NCBI RefSeq assembly: GCF_006152065.1
Contig: NZ_VDFW01000031.1
Location: 1 to 64,000, forward strand
DNA length: 64,000 nucleotides
Direction of reading: 5' to 3'
Source: Amycolatopsis alkalitolerans
GTDB lineage: Bacteria > Actinomycetota > Actinomycetes > Mycobacteriales > Pseudonocardiaceae
The notes beneath the pieces are model-generated. The model was not told where the DNA came from, searched no databases, and was given only the letters and a program-made list of their open reading frames with translations. How positions within the stretch are numbered: position 1 is the stretch's first letter; each line of letters starts with the position of its first letter. This document shows, piece by piece, positions 33,482 to 42,161 of this stretch. A program made the translations under genes and the position numbers.

Positions 33482-34686
33482 GCGACCAAGCGCAACGGCT
33501 CCTCCAGCGCGCGGACGAGGGCGGCCATCCAGCGGGCGGCGAGCGCACCGTCGATCGCGCGGTGGTCCACCGAGAGCACGAGTGTCAGCTGGGTCGCGAC
33601 CTCGACGGCGCCGCCGGTCACCACCGGTGCCGGGACCGCCGCGCCCACGGCGAGGATCGCGGACTGGGGCGGGTTGATGATCGCGGAGAACTCCTCGACG
33701 CCGAACATCCCGAGGTTGGTGACGCTGATCGAGCCACCTTCCAGGTCGGTCTGCCGGAGCCCGCCCTCGCCCGCCTGCCGCGCGAAGGTCTTGACCTGCG
33801 AAGCGATCGCGCTCACCGACGTCTTCTCCACCCCGCGCAGCACCGGCGTCACCAGCCCGCGCTCCCCCGCGATCGCGACCCCGATATCGACCGAGGAGAA
33901 CCGGCGCAGCGCGTCGTCCGTCCAGCTCACGTTGGCCTCCGGCACCTCCTGGTGCGCCACGGCCACCGCGCGCAGCACGAGGTCGTTGACGGAGATCTTG
34001 TGCGGCGAGATCTCGTTGAGCCGCGCGCGAAGCGCCAGCAACTCGTCCACACGGGCAGTGCGCCGGACGTAGAAATGCGGGATCGTCTGCTTGCTCTCGG
34101 TCAGCCGCCGCGCGATCGCCCGGCGCGGCCGGGAGTGCGGGATCTCCTCGAAACCGGTTTCCACCACGGGTTCCACCCGGGGCTGGGGCGTTTCCGGGGC
34201 CTCGCGCCCGGCCCGCGCGATGGCTTCCTCCACGTCGCGGCGGATGATGCGCCCGTTCGGCCCGGTGCCCTCGACCTGTTCGGGGGTCAGCCCCGCCTCT
34301 TTCAGCAGCTTCCTGGCGAGCGGGCTGATGAAGACCCGCGTCGACGGCGCGGTGGGCCCGGGGACTTCGCGCCGCGGCGGGGCCGGGGTGGGCGCGCTGC
34401 CGACCCCGAGTTCGGCGAGCAGCCGGTCCACATCGGACTCGTCCTCCCCGTCGGCGCCCAGCAGCGCCACGGGGGAACCGACCCCGACCGAGGTTCCACC
34501 CGGCACGAGGGTGCGCAGGATCCGCGCACCGGTCTCGGCGGCGATCTCCACCGAGGCCTTGTCGGTCTCGATCACCGCGATCGGCTCGCCCGCCCTGAAC
34601 GGGGCGTTCTCCTTCACCAGCCATTCGGACAGGACGGCTTCGGTCGCGCCGGCCGCGACTTCGGGCATACGCAGCAGCGTCGCCAT
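33478..34686 (-). CDS. 2-oxoacid dehydrogenase E2 (dihydrolipoamide acyltransferase)
   Basis: 402 aa. N-terminal lipoyl domain with ETDKAS (lipoyl Lys), peripheral subunit-binding domain SPLARKLLKEAGL and GPNGRIIRRDVEEAI, catalytic domain with RRAIARRLTESKQTIPHFYV, NLGMFGVEEFSAIINPPQSAILAVG and DHRAIDG (catalytic His). It transfers the acyl group from E1 to CoA. It is 19 bp downstream of the fused E1. The substrate class (acetoin, pyruvate or branched-chain) is not resolved, and no E3 lies in the window. Confidence 0.9.
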   Translation of the reverse strand: MATLLRMPEVAAGATEAVLSEWLVKENAPFRAGEPIAVIETDKASVEIAAETGARILRTLVPGGTSVGVGSPVALLGADGEDESDVDRLLAELGVGSAPTPAPPRREVPGPTAPSTRVFISPLARKLLKEAGLTPEQVEGTGPNGRIIRRDVEEAIARAGREAPETPQPRVEPVVETGFEEIPHSRPRRAIARRLTESKQTIPHFYVRRTARVDELLALRARLNEISPHKISVNDLVLRAVAVAHQEVPEANVSWTDDALRRFSSVDIGVAIAGERGLVTPVLRGVEKTSVSAIASQVKTFARQAGEGGLRQTDLEGGSISVTNLGMFGVEEFSAIINPPQSAILAVGAAVPAPVVTGGAVEVATQLTLVLSVDHRAIDGALAARWMAALVRALEEPLRLVA

Positions 34687-34705
34687 GGTGGGAACTCCTT
34701 AAGGC

Positions 34706-36880
34706 TCAGACGAAACGGCGCAGGGCGGTGACGACTTCTTCGGTGCGCGCGATCGCCGCGCGCTCGAGCACCTTGCTGATGCTCGGCGAGGCCTCGCCAC
34801 CGGTGACCCGCTCGACGGGCGCGTCCAGCCAGTCGAACAGCCGGCGCTGGATCTCGTCGGCCAGGCGCGCGCCGTAGGACGTGCCGATCGCGCCCTGCTC
34901 GACGATCAGCACCCGGTTGGTCTTCTGGACGCTGCGCTCGATCGTGTCCCAGTCGAGGCTCGCGCGGTCGAGCCAGCGCAGGTCGATCACGTCGGCCGAC
35001 ACCTCGGGCACCTGGTCGAGCGCTTCGAGGCTGTGCCCGACCATCGACAGGTACGAGATCACCGTGAGGTCGGTGCCCTCCCGGCGCAGCGCCGCCTTCC
35101 CCACCGGGATCCGGTAGTCCAGATCGGACACCGGCGCGGTCCCGGTCGAGGTGTAGAGGTCGACGTGTTCGAGGACGACGACCGGGTCCGCACAGGCGAG
35201 CGCGGTGTTCATCAGGCCGACGTAGTCGAACGGGGTCGACGGCGCCACCACCCGGAGCCCCGCCGCAGTGGTGAGGATCCCGGCGGGGTCCATCGTGTGC
35301 TGCGAGCCGTAGCCGGTACCGGCCGCGAGCTTGCTGCGCAGCACGAACGGGACCGGGCTTTCACCGCCGAACATGTGCCGTGCCTTGGCGATCTGGTTGA
35401 ACAGCTGGTCGGCGGCGACCCACATGAAGTCGGCGTACATGAACTCCACGACCGGGCGGAACCGCCCGTCGAGCGCCATCCCGCCGCCCAGTCCCGCGAA
35501 AGCGTTTTCACTGATCGGGGTGCCGAGCACGCGGCCGGGCGCGACCTCGATGGCCCGCCGCGTGACACCGTTCGTGCCGCCCTTGAGCCGGTGCACGTCC
35601 TCGCCGAGCACGACGACCCGTTCGTCGGTCTCCATCCTGCGGCCGAGCACGTCGCTCGCCACATCGATGAACCGCCGGTCGGCCAGCTCCCCGGAGAACG
35701 TGTCCGCCTCCTCGTACCGGCTGCCGGCCAGCTCACTCAGGTCACCGCGGACGCCCACGTCCACGAAATCCGTGTCAGGCCAGGCACTTTCGATGATCCG
35801 CCGCTGGCCGGGCTTGCCGCCGGGCAGCGGTTCGAGGAACGTTTCGCCGATCTCGTGCAGCACCCGGACCACCTCATCGTGCGCCGCGCCGACGTCCTCG
35901 GCCGAGGCGAGCCCGCGCCGGACCACGTGGGCACGCAGCTGGTCCACCGGGTCACGGTCGCGCCAGGCCTGCTCTTCGGCCTTGTCGCGGTAGCCGAAGG
36001 CACTGCCCGGGTACGGCCCGTTCTGGTGGAAGTAGCGGTAGAGGTCGGCCTCGATGATCGTCGGGCCGTGTCCGGCGCGCATATGGTCCAGCGCTTCGTT
36101 CATCGCGAGGTTCACCGCGAGTGGATCCATCCCGTCCACCCGCCAGCTCGGGATCCCGAAACCCAGGCCCCGGGCGGAAAGCCGCGGTTCGGCGGTCGCT
36201 TCGGCGACCGAGGTCGACACCGCGTACTGGTTGTTCTCGATGAAGAAGCACAGCGGCAGCCGCCAGGCCGCGGCGAGGTTGAACGTCTCCAGCACCGACC
36301 CGATGTTCACCGCGCCGTCGCCGAAGTAGGTCACGGTGACCGCGTCGGTGCCCGCGCGGCTCTGGTTGAACGCGAACCCCGCGGCCTGCGGCACCCCGCC
36401 ACCGACGATCGCGTTGGTCCCCATCGCCCCGGCCTCGCGCCAGCGCAGGTGCATGGAACCGCCGCGGCCGCGGCAGTACCCCTCGGCCAGCCCGCAGATC
36501 TCGGCCAGCGTTCGCCGCAGCACCGTGCGCACGCCGTCGTCCAGTTCCGGCAGCACCCCGGACTTGGCGGGCATCACGTGCCCGAACGCCTTCGCGAGGA
36601 ACTGGTGGTGGCCGCGGTGCGAGCCGTTGACGTAGTCGTCGCTGCGCAGCGGCAGGATCGAACCCACCGCGCCGCCCTCCTGGCCGATGCTCGAATGCGC
36701 CGGGCCGTGGATGAGGCCCTGCCCCGCGAGTTCGAGCACGTACTCCTCGAACGAGCGGATCCACATCGCCAGGCCGAGCATGCGCACCAGCAGGTCCGGA
36801 TCCGCGGCGTCCCAGTCGCCGGCCGAGGCGGCCAGCTGCGCCCAATCGGCGGCAGGGACCAGGTTCTCACGGGTGGGCAT
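34706..36880 (-). CDS. Fused alpha-beta E1 of a 2-oxoacid/acetoin dehydrogenase
   Basis: 724 aa. The first ~330 residues are E1-alpha (SIGQEGGAVG, GHHQFLAKAFG, GDGAVNIGSVLE with ENNQYAVST, the TPP motif), and the rest E1-beta (VVVLGEDVHRLKGGTNGVTR, PISENAFAGLGGGMAL, VLEHVDLY, VIDLRWL, VLIVEQGAIGTSYG). In most organisms these are two subunits, here one chain, as seen in some acetoin-type enzymes. TPP-dependent decarboxylation of a 2-oxoacid or acetoin-like compound. AGGAGC lies before the ATG; two TGGATCCA operators are upstream. Confidence 0.9.
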   Translation of the reverse strand: MPTRENLVPAADWAQLAASAGDWDAADPDLLVRMLGLAMWIRSFEEYVLELAGQGLIHGPAHSSIGQEGGAVGSILPLRSDDYVNGSHRGHHQFLAKAFGHVMPAKSGVLPELDDGVRTVLRRTLAEICGLAEGYCRGRGGSMHLRWREAGAMGTNAIVGGGVPQAAGFAFNQSRAGTDAVTVTYFGDGAVNIGSVLETFNLAAAWRLPLCFFIENNQYAVSTSVAEATAEPRLSARGLGFGIPSWRVDGMDPLAVNLAMNEALDHMRAGHGPTIIEADLYRYFHQNGPYPGSAFGYRDKAEEQAWRDRDPVDQLRAHVVRRGLASAEDVGAAHDEVVRVLHEIGETFLEPLPGGKPGQRRIIESAWPDTDFVDVGVRGDLSELAGSRYEEADTFSGELADRRFIDVASDVLGRRMETDERVVVLGEDVHRLKGGTNGVTRRAIEVAPGRVLGTPISENAFAGLGGGMALDGRFRPVVEFMYADFMWVAADQLFNQIAKARHMFGGESPVPFVLRSKLAAGTGYGSQHTMDPAGILTTAAGLRVVAPSTPFDYVGLMNTALACADPVVVLEHVDLYTSTGTAPVSDLDYRIPVGKAALRREGTDLTVISYLSMVGHSLEALDQVPEVSADVIDLRWLDRASLDWDTIERSVQKTNRVLIVEQGAIGTSYGARLADEIQRRLFDWLDAPVERVTGGEASPSISKVLERAAIARTEEVVTALRRFV

Positions 36881-36911
36881 CGATGCTCCTCGAAGAAGAT
36901 CTCTTGACCAA

Positions 36912-36985
36912 ATGGATCCATCTGGCGACTATCATCCCGTACTATGCGCGTCTAACGCGTCGAACGCAAGCTAATTGGATCCATT
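36912..36985. promoter_or_regulatory. Paired TGGATCCA operators (GntR/FCD type)
   Basis: ATGGATCCAT (36912-36921) and the TGGATCCA core at 36976-36983 (within AATTGGATCCATTGG) are identical palindromic cores 63 bp apart, six helical turns. One is close to the E1 start, the other to the VOC start, in the divergent region. TGGATCCA-like sites are typical of FCD GntR regulators, and such a gene lies at 37516. Confidence 0.7.
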
Positions 36986-36994
36986 GGAGGTTCA

Positions 36995-37498
36995 GTGCCG
37001 ATCCCCGGACTCACCCGCGTCGACCACGTCGGGATCACCGTCCCCGACCTCGACGAGGCCCGCGAATTCTTCGTCGACGTGCTCGGCTGCGAGTACCTGT
37101 ACACGCTCGGGCCCCTGCGCGACGACGCCGGCGACTGGATGAACGAGCACCTCAACGTCGACCCGCGCACGGTCGTCCCGCGGCTGCACTTCTACCGGCT
37201 CGGCGGCAAGGCGATCCTGGAGGTGTTCGAGTACGAGGCGCCGGACCAGCGCCGCGAACCGCCCCGCAACAGCGACATCGGCGGCCACCATCTCGCGTTC
37301 TACGTCGACGACCTCGACGCCGCGGTGGCCGACCTGCGCCGCCGCGGCCTGCGCGTGCTCGGCGAGCCGACCGCCAGCAAGGGCCCGCACGAAGGGCAGC
37401 GGTGGGTCTACTTCCTGTCACCGTGGGGGCTGCAGTGTGAGCTAGTGTCCTACCCGGACGGCAAGGCGTTCGACCGCGACCCGACGGCTTTTGCCTGA
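36995..37498 (+). CDS. VOC-superfamily (glyoxalase/dioxygenase) protein
   Basis: 167 aa, two beta-alpha-beta-beta-beta halves. TRVDHVGITVPDLDEAREFF, KAILEVFEY, GGHHLAFYVDDLDAAVADLR and WGLQCELVSY carry the usual metal ligands (His, Glu, His, Glu). GTG 36995 follows GGAGGT. Lyase, isomerase or dioxygenase activities are all possible; methylmalonyl-CoA epimerase-like sequences are also in this family. It is co-transcribed with the GntR gene 18 bp downstream. Confidence 0.82.
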   Translation: MPIPGLTRVDHVGITVPDLDEAREFFVDVLGCEYLYTLGPLRDDAGDWMNEHLNVDPRTVVPRLHFYRLGGKAILEVFEYEAPDQRREPPRNSDIGGHHLAFYVDDLDAAVADLRRRGLRVLGEPTASKGPHEGQRWVYFLSPWGLQCELVSYPDGKAFDRDPTAFA

Positions 37499-37515
37499 AC
37501 CCGTAAAGGAGGACC

Positions 37516-38178
37516 GTGGCCGACCTGCCCTCGACCGTGGCGAGCCAGCGCATCGCCGAGGAACTGCGCGACCGGATCCTGTCCGGGCGGCTCGCCCCCG
37601 GCACCCGGATCATCCAGGACGAACTCGCCGAAGAGCTGCGGACGAGCCGGCTGCCGGTCCGCGAGGCGCTGCGGATCCTGCAGTCGCGCGGGCTGGTGAC
37701 CCTGCGCGCGAACCAGGGCGCCTGGGTCACGCGGATGGACATGCGCGAATGCGAGCTGAGCTACCAGATCCGCGAGCGCCTGGAACCCCTGCTGCTGGCC
37801 GAATCCGCGCCAGGACTGTCCGAAAAGGACATCGAAGGACTCGGCGAGCTGCAGGACCGGATCGAGCGGACACGGGATGTCGGGGAGTTCCTGGTACTCG
37901 ACCGCGAACTGCACTGGGCCACCTACCGGCATCACCAGGCGGACGAGCTGGCGTCGATCGTGGCGCGGCTGTGGGACACCACCCAGCACTACCGCCGCGC
38001 CTTCAGCCGGCTCACCCTCGCCCGGCGCAGCTGGATCATCGGCGCCGAGCACCGCCTGCTGATCGAGACCCTGCGCGACGGCGACCACGCGTCGGCGGAA
38101 CGCATCCTGGAACTGCACATCCGGCGCACCCGCGTCGAGCTCGCCAAGCACCCGGAGGTGTTCCAGACCGGCACCTAG
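37516..38178 (+). CDS. GntR-family regulator, FCD subfamily
   Basis: 220 aa. Winged helix RIAEELRDRILSGRLAPGTRI, LAEELRTSRLPVREALRILQSRGLV; FCD ligand domain with RERLEPLLLAES, DRELHWATYRHHQ and EHRLLIETLRDGDHASAERILELHI including the metal-binding His. GTG 37516 follows AAAGGAGG. It probably controls the divergent E1/E2 operon and its own VOC-gntR operon through the TGGATCCA sites. Its TAG overlaps the opposing LacI stop. Confidence 0.88.
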   Translation: MADLPSTVASQRIAEELRDRILSGRLAPGTRIIQDELAEELRTSRLPVREALRILQSRGLVTLRANQGAWVTRMDMRECELSYQIRERLEPLLLAESAPGLSEKDIEGLGELQDRIERTRDVGEFLVLDRELHWATYRHHQADELASIVARLWDTTQHYRRAFSRLTLARRSWIIGAEHRLLIETLRDGDHASAERILELHIRRTRVELAKHPEVFQTGT

Positions 38179-39221
38179 CTTCCTCCGGACCGCGGCAGCT
38201 CGTGTTCCCGCGGTGGCGCGGTGGACTCGCGCACCATCAGCTTGCCTTCGAACCGCATCACGTTCGGTTCCGCCGCCGCCTGCTCGCGCGGGTGCTGGAT
38301 GCGGTCCAGCAGCAGCCGGGCCGTCATCGTGCTCATCTCCTCCAGCGGCAGCACGTACCGGGTCAGCGGCGGGTTCGCCACGTCGAGCAGCTCCGGGCCG
38401 AGGAACCCGACCAGGGAAAGATCCCGGGGCACGGAAACATGCCGGTCCCGCACCGCCTTCAGCGCGCCGAGCGCACCGCGAGAGCCGGAGATGAAGATCG
38501 CGGTGACACCGGGATGGCGGTCGAGGATCTGCCGTGTCGCGGCTTCGCCCCACCGCGCGTCGTACGACGGGCCGTGGAGCACGGGGCAGCCACGTTTCGG
38601 CAGACCGAACCGGGCGCACGCGTCGTGGAACCCCCGCACGCGATCCGCGGTCGTGCTCAGCTCCGGCGGCCCGGCGACCATGGCGATCCTCCGGTGCCCC
38701 AGGTCCACCAGATGCCGCACCACCTCGGCGGCGCCGCGCTCGTCGTCCCCGATCACGCTGTCCACCCCGCGCGCGGAAGACCGGCGCGCGTATTCCACGA
38801 CCGGCACCCGCGGATCCGCCGCGCGCACGAGATCGGCGCCTTCCGGGGTGCACGGGGCGTGCACGATCCCGTCCACTCGGCTTTCCATCAGCGACCGCAG
38901 CAGTTCGGCGTCCACTTCGGACGAGTTGTTGTTGCACGAGACCAGCAGCCGGTAGCCCTCGTCGCGCAGCAACCGCTGCACCACCGAAGCCGCGGTCGTG
39001 TAGAACTCGTTTTCCAGGTCCGGCAGGATCAAACCGACCGAATAGCTTCTGTTCCGTCGCAACGCCCTGGCGAGGCCGTTGGACGAGTAGCCGAGCTCAC
39101 GCGCCGCTTCCTGCACTTTGCGCCGCGTCTCCGGGCGCACGTTCGGATGCCCGCTCAGCGCGCGCGAGACGGTGCCGAGCCCCAGTCCGGTCCGCTGCGC
39201 GACGTCCTTCAAGGTGGCCAT
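38175..39221 (-). CDS. LacI-family regulator of module B
   Basis: 348 aa. HTH ATLKDVAQRTGLGLGTVSRAL with hinge NGLARALRRNRSYSVGLILPDLENEFY; effector domain with VVEYARRSSARGVDSVIGDDERG, LGHRRIAMVAGPPELS, GSRGALGALKAVRDRHVSVPRDLSLVGF and PPLTRYVLPLEEM. The ATG at 39221 is chosen over the frame's upstream codons since it precedes the HTH directly and the operators start 3 bp before it. Divergent to the module-B operon. Confidence 0.9.
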   Translation of the reverse strand: MATLKDVAQRTGLGLGTVSRALSGHPNVRPETRRKVQEAARELGYSSNGLARALRRNRSYSVGLILPDLENEFYTTAASVVQRLLRDEGYRLLVSCNNNSSEVDAELLRSLMESRVDGIVHAPCTPEGADLVRAADPRVPVVEYARRSSARGVDSVIGDDERGAAEVVRHLVDLGHRRIAMVAGPPELSTTADRVRGFHDACARFGLPKRGCPVLHGPSYDARWGEAATRQILDRHPGVTAIFISGSRGALGALKAVRDRHVSVPRDLSLVGFLGPELLDVANPPLTRYVLPLEEMSTMTARLLLDRIQHPREQAAAEPNVMRFEGKLMVRESTAPPREHELPRSGGS

Positions 39222-39223
39222 GT

Positions 39224-39348
39224 TGGAAACGTTATTCCATGGAACTCGTTTCCAGCGTGATAGACGCGTTACAACTCGGTATCGGATCACCCTTGACATG
39301 CCGACGGCCGGCAGTGAGACTCCAGAACAGGTTTTGGAAACCTTCCCA
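39224..39348. promoter_or_regulatory. LacI-type operators of module B
   Basis: TGGAAACGTTATTCCA (39224-39239) and TGGAACTCGTTTCCA (39240-39254) are back to back; a weaker TGGAAACCTTCCCA is at 39335-39348, just before the binding-protein gene. They share TGGAAAC/TTCCA half-sites typical of LacI proteins. They cover the LacI start and the module-B promoter. Confidence 0.65.
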
Positions 39349-39366
39349 ACCCAAGCGGAGACCGAT

Positions 39367-40608
39367 ATGCAACGACGCACATCCCGAGCCCGCGCCGGAG
39401 CCCTCTTCGCCACCGTCCTGCTGGGCGGCGGGCTGCTCGCCGGATGCGCGGGGAAAACGACCGGCGCGGCCGGGCAACCAGGCGGCGACTGCGGCACCGT
39501 CGCGAACACGCCACCCGGCGGCTCGGCCGACCTGTCCACTTTGCCCGCCGGCATCAAGGCCGGGTACAACGGCTACTTCCAGCCCGTCAACAATTCCGCC
39601 TACGCGAAGTTCGCGGCGAAACCCGGTCCTTACACGATCGGCTACAGCGACTCGTTCTCCGCCAACTCCTGGCGCGGCAACGCGCTCGCGCGGCTGAACG
39701 CCGACGCCGCCACCTACCAGCAGGCCGGGCTGGTCTCGCAGCTGCGGGCGACGAACTCCAACCTGGACAACAACCTGCAGATCCAGCAGATCACCAGCAT
39801 GATCAACCAGCACGTGGACGCGATCATCGCGATCCCGGGCTCGCCGACGGCCTTCAACGGCGTGATCAAGCAGGCCTACGACGCCGGTATCCCGTTCATC
39901 ACGCTGGCCTCACACGTCACCTCCCCCTACGCCATCAACGTCGACACCAACTACTTCCTCACCGGCGCGATGCTCTCGGCCGAGGTCGCGAAACTGGCCG
40001 GCGGCAAGGGTGACGTCCTGGTCGTCAACGGGATCAACGGCGCACCCGCGAGCGAAGCGCTCGCCAAGGGCTACGAGGCCGGGTTCGCCCGCTGCCCGAA
40101 CATCAAGATCGCCGGCCGGCTCGAGGGCCAGTGGAGCGAGCCGACCGCGAAAACCGTTACCCTCCAGTACCTTTCCACCCACCCCGGTAAGCTCGCCGCG
40201 GTCGTGAACAGCGGCGGCATGACCAGCGCGATCCTGCAGGCCCTGCAGCAGACCGGGCGCCAGGCCGTCCCGGTCGGCGACGCCAACCCGGATCAGGGCT
40301 CGCTGATCAAGCTGCGCCAGGAGCTGCCCGGCTCCTACGCCGCCTCGACCATCCCGCCGCAGCAAAGCATCGACGCTGCGCTGCGGGTGGCGATCGCGAC
40401 CCTGCAGGGTCAGGGTCCCAAGTACGACGCGATCGTCGCCAACCCGCCGCTGGTCACCGGAAAGGCCACTTTGGACAACTGGATCCAGCCCGGCTGGACG
40501 GCGTCCTCGGCCGACCAGGCCCCGGCCCCGCCGGGCACCCCGTTCTTCCCCGCCGACGAGCTGGGCGCCTACTTCACCAGCCCCAAGCCACTGCCGCCGC
40601 TGCCATGA
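39367..40608 (+). CDS. Sugar-type ABC substrate-binding lipoprotein
   Basis: 413 aa. Signal peptide with lipobox LLAGC (RRTSRARAGALFATVLLGGG before it). The rest is a periplasmic-binding type 4 (ribose-like) domain: YTIGYSDSFSANSWRGNALARL, NNLQIQQITSMINQHVDAIIAIPGSPTAFN, GKGDVLVVNGINGAPAS, VVNSGGMTSAILQAL. Start ATG 39367 with GGAG upstream. First gene of the ten-gene operon; it captures the ligand for the ABC importer. Ligand not determinable. Confidence 0.88.
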   Translation: MQRRTSRARAGALFATVLLGGGLLAGCAGKTTGAAGQPGGDCGTVANTPPGGSADLSTLPAGIKAGYNGYFQPVNNSAYAKFAAKPGPYTIGYSDSFSANSWRGNALARLNADAATYQQAGLVSQLRATNSNLDNNLQIQQITSMINQHVDAIIAIPGSPTAFNGVIKQAYDAGIPFITLASHVTSPYAINVDTNYFLTGAMLSAEVAKLAGGKGDVLVVNGINGAPASEALAKGYEAGFARCPNIKIAGRLEGQWSEPTAKTVTLQYLSTHPGKLAAVVNSGGMTSAILQALQQTGRQAVPVGDANPDQGSLIKLRQELPGSYAASTIPPQQSIDAALRVAIATLQGQGPKYDAIVANPPLVTGKATLDNWIQPGWTASSADQAPAPPGTPFFPADELGAYFTSPKPLPPLP

Positions 40609-42161
40609 GAGGCCCACGGATGGAAAGCATTCCAACCACCGCCCCGCAGCCGCCCACGACCCGAGTGGCACCCGTGGTCGAAGCCCGGTCGCTGAGCAAG
40701 CGGTTCGGTGCCACGAAAGCCGTGTCCGACGGCAGTTTCCACCTCGCGCCCGGTGAGGTCGTCGCGCTGCTCGGCGAGAACGGCTCCGGCAAGAGCACGC
40801 TCGTGAAGCTGCTGTCCGGGGTGCTGCGGCCGGACGGCGGGGAAATCCTGGTCGCGGGCGAACCCACCCGGTTGCGCTCGCCCCGGGCCGCGCTGGACGC
40901 CGGGATCGTCACGGTGTTCCAGGAGATCCTGTGCGCACGCGACTGTTCGGTGCTGGACAACCTGTGGCTGGGCAACGGAAGCGCGGTCCGCTCGCGGGCG
41001 GCCCTGCGAAGGCGGCGCGAGCTGGCCACGCGTGCCTGGACGGCGCTCGCCGGCCGGCCGGCCGGCCTCGACCAGCCGGCGGGCGCGCTTTCACTGATGC
41101 AGCAACAGATCTGCGTGATCGTCCGTGCTCTGCTGCGGGAGCCGAAACTCCTCGTGCTCGACGAATCCACCTCGACGCTGGACGTCACGCTCCAGCAGCG
41201 GCTGTTCGGCGAACTACGCCGGCGCACCGGAGAGGGGATGGCCTGCCTGTTCATCTCACACCGGATGGACGAGGTGCTCACCGTGGCCGACCGGTTCGTC
41301 GCCCTGCGCTCGGGCGAGGTCGTCGGTACCCGCGGCCGCGGCGAGACCGACGGGCGCGAGCTGATCCGGCTCATCTCCGGGCAGGAGGCCGCGACGCCGC
41401 CGCGGCTCGAGCGCGCGGCGAGCCCCGGCGAAGTCGCCGTCGAACTCACCGGCGTCCGGCTGCGCCCGGCTTCGGCACCGTTCGGCGCCCGGATCCGCGC
41501 GGGCGAGGTGGTCGGTCTGGCCGGGCTGGAGGGGCACGGCCAGGACGAGCTGATCAAGGCGATCGCCGGGCTGCACCGCGTCCGCGAGGGCGAGATCCGG
41601 GTGCACGGCTCCGGCGTGCGCGGTTACCGCCGCGCCGTCGCCCGCGGCGTCGTGTACGTGCCCAGGGACCGCAAGGTCGAAGGCATGGCGGACGTGCTGG
41701 GTGTCCTCGACAACTACGGGCTGCCCACACTGCGCCGTGACCAGCGGCTCGGGCTGGTGCGCCCGGGCCGCACGCGCAAGCGGTTCCGCCAGGACGCGCG
41801 GACGGTGAACTTCGTGCCGGGCAGGCAGGAGTCGATCGGGCGCCTGTCCGGCGGCAACCAGCAGAAGGTGATCATCGCACGCTGGCTCGCGGCCGCGCCC
41901 CGCGTGATCCTGCTCAACGACCCGGCACGCGGGGTCGACCAGAAGACCAAACACGAGCTGTACCAGGTGTTCCGGGATCTGGCCGCGCAGGGCGCCGCGG
42001 TGGTGATGCTCTCCAGCGAGGTCGGCGAACTGGTGCACCTGATGGACCGGGTGCTGGTCTTCCACGACGGCTCTCTGTCGGCCGAACTGGCCGGCGCGGA
42101 CCTCACGGGTGAAGCCCTCGTGTCGGCGTACTTCGGCGCGGGCGGAAGGAGCGTGTCATGA
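40605..42161 (+). CDS. Sugar-type ABC importer ATP-binding protein (two ABC domains)
   Basis: 518 aa, with two ABC domains as in RbsA/MglA. Domain 1: GENGSGKST, signature ALSLMQQQ, LLVLDESTSTLD. Domain 2: the usual degenerate Walker A GLAGLEGHGQDE, signature RLSGGNQQK and ILLNDPARGVDQ. The ATG overlaps the stop of the binding protein, and its end overlaps the permease start. A LacI-like site lies within the first codons. Confidence 0.92.
   Translation: MRGPRMESIPTTAPQPPTTRVAPVVEARSLSKRFGATKAVSDGSFHLAPGEVVALLGENGSGKSTLVKLLSGVLRPDGGEILVAGEPTRLRSPRAALDAGIVTVFQEILCARDCSVLDNLWLGNGSAVRSRAALRRRRELATRAWTALAGRPAGLDQPAGALSLMQQQICVIVRALLREPKLLVLDESTSTLDVTLQQRLFGELRRRTGEGMACLFISHRMDEVLTVADRFVALRSGEVVGTRGRGETDGRELIRLISGQEAATPPRLERAASPGEVAVELTGVRLRPASAPFGARIRAGEVVGLAGLEGHGQDELIKAIAGLHRVREGEIRVHGSGVRGYRRAVARGVVYVPRDRKVEGMADVLGVLDNYGLPTLRRDQRLGLVRPGRTRKRFRQDARTVNFVPGRQESIGRLSGGNQQKVIIARWLAAAPRVILLNDPARGVDQKTKHELYQVFRDLAAQGAAVVMLSSEVGELVHLMDRVLVFHDGSLSAELAGADLTGEALVSAYFGAGGRSVS
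40621..40634. promoter_or_regulatory. Intragenic LacI-type operator in the ABC ATPase gene
   Basis: TGGAAAGCATTCCA (codons 6-10) resembles the upstream TGGAAAC...TTCCA operators, almost palindromic. About 1.4 kb from them, it could be an auxiliary operator for looping or chance; the family often uses such distant sites. Confidence 0.35.
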
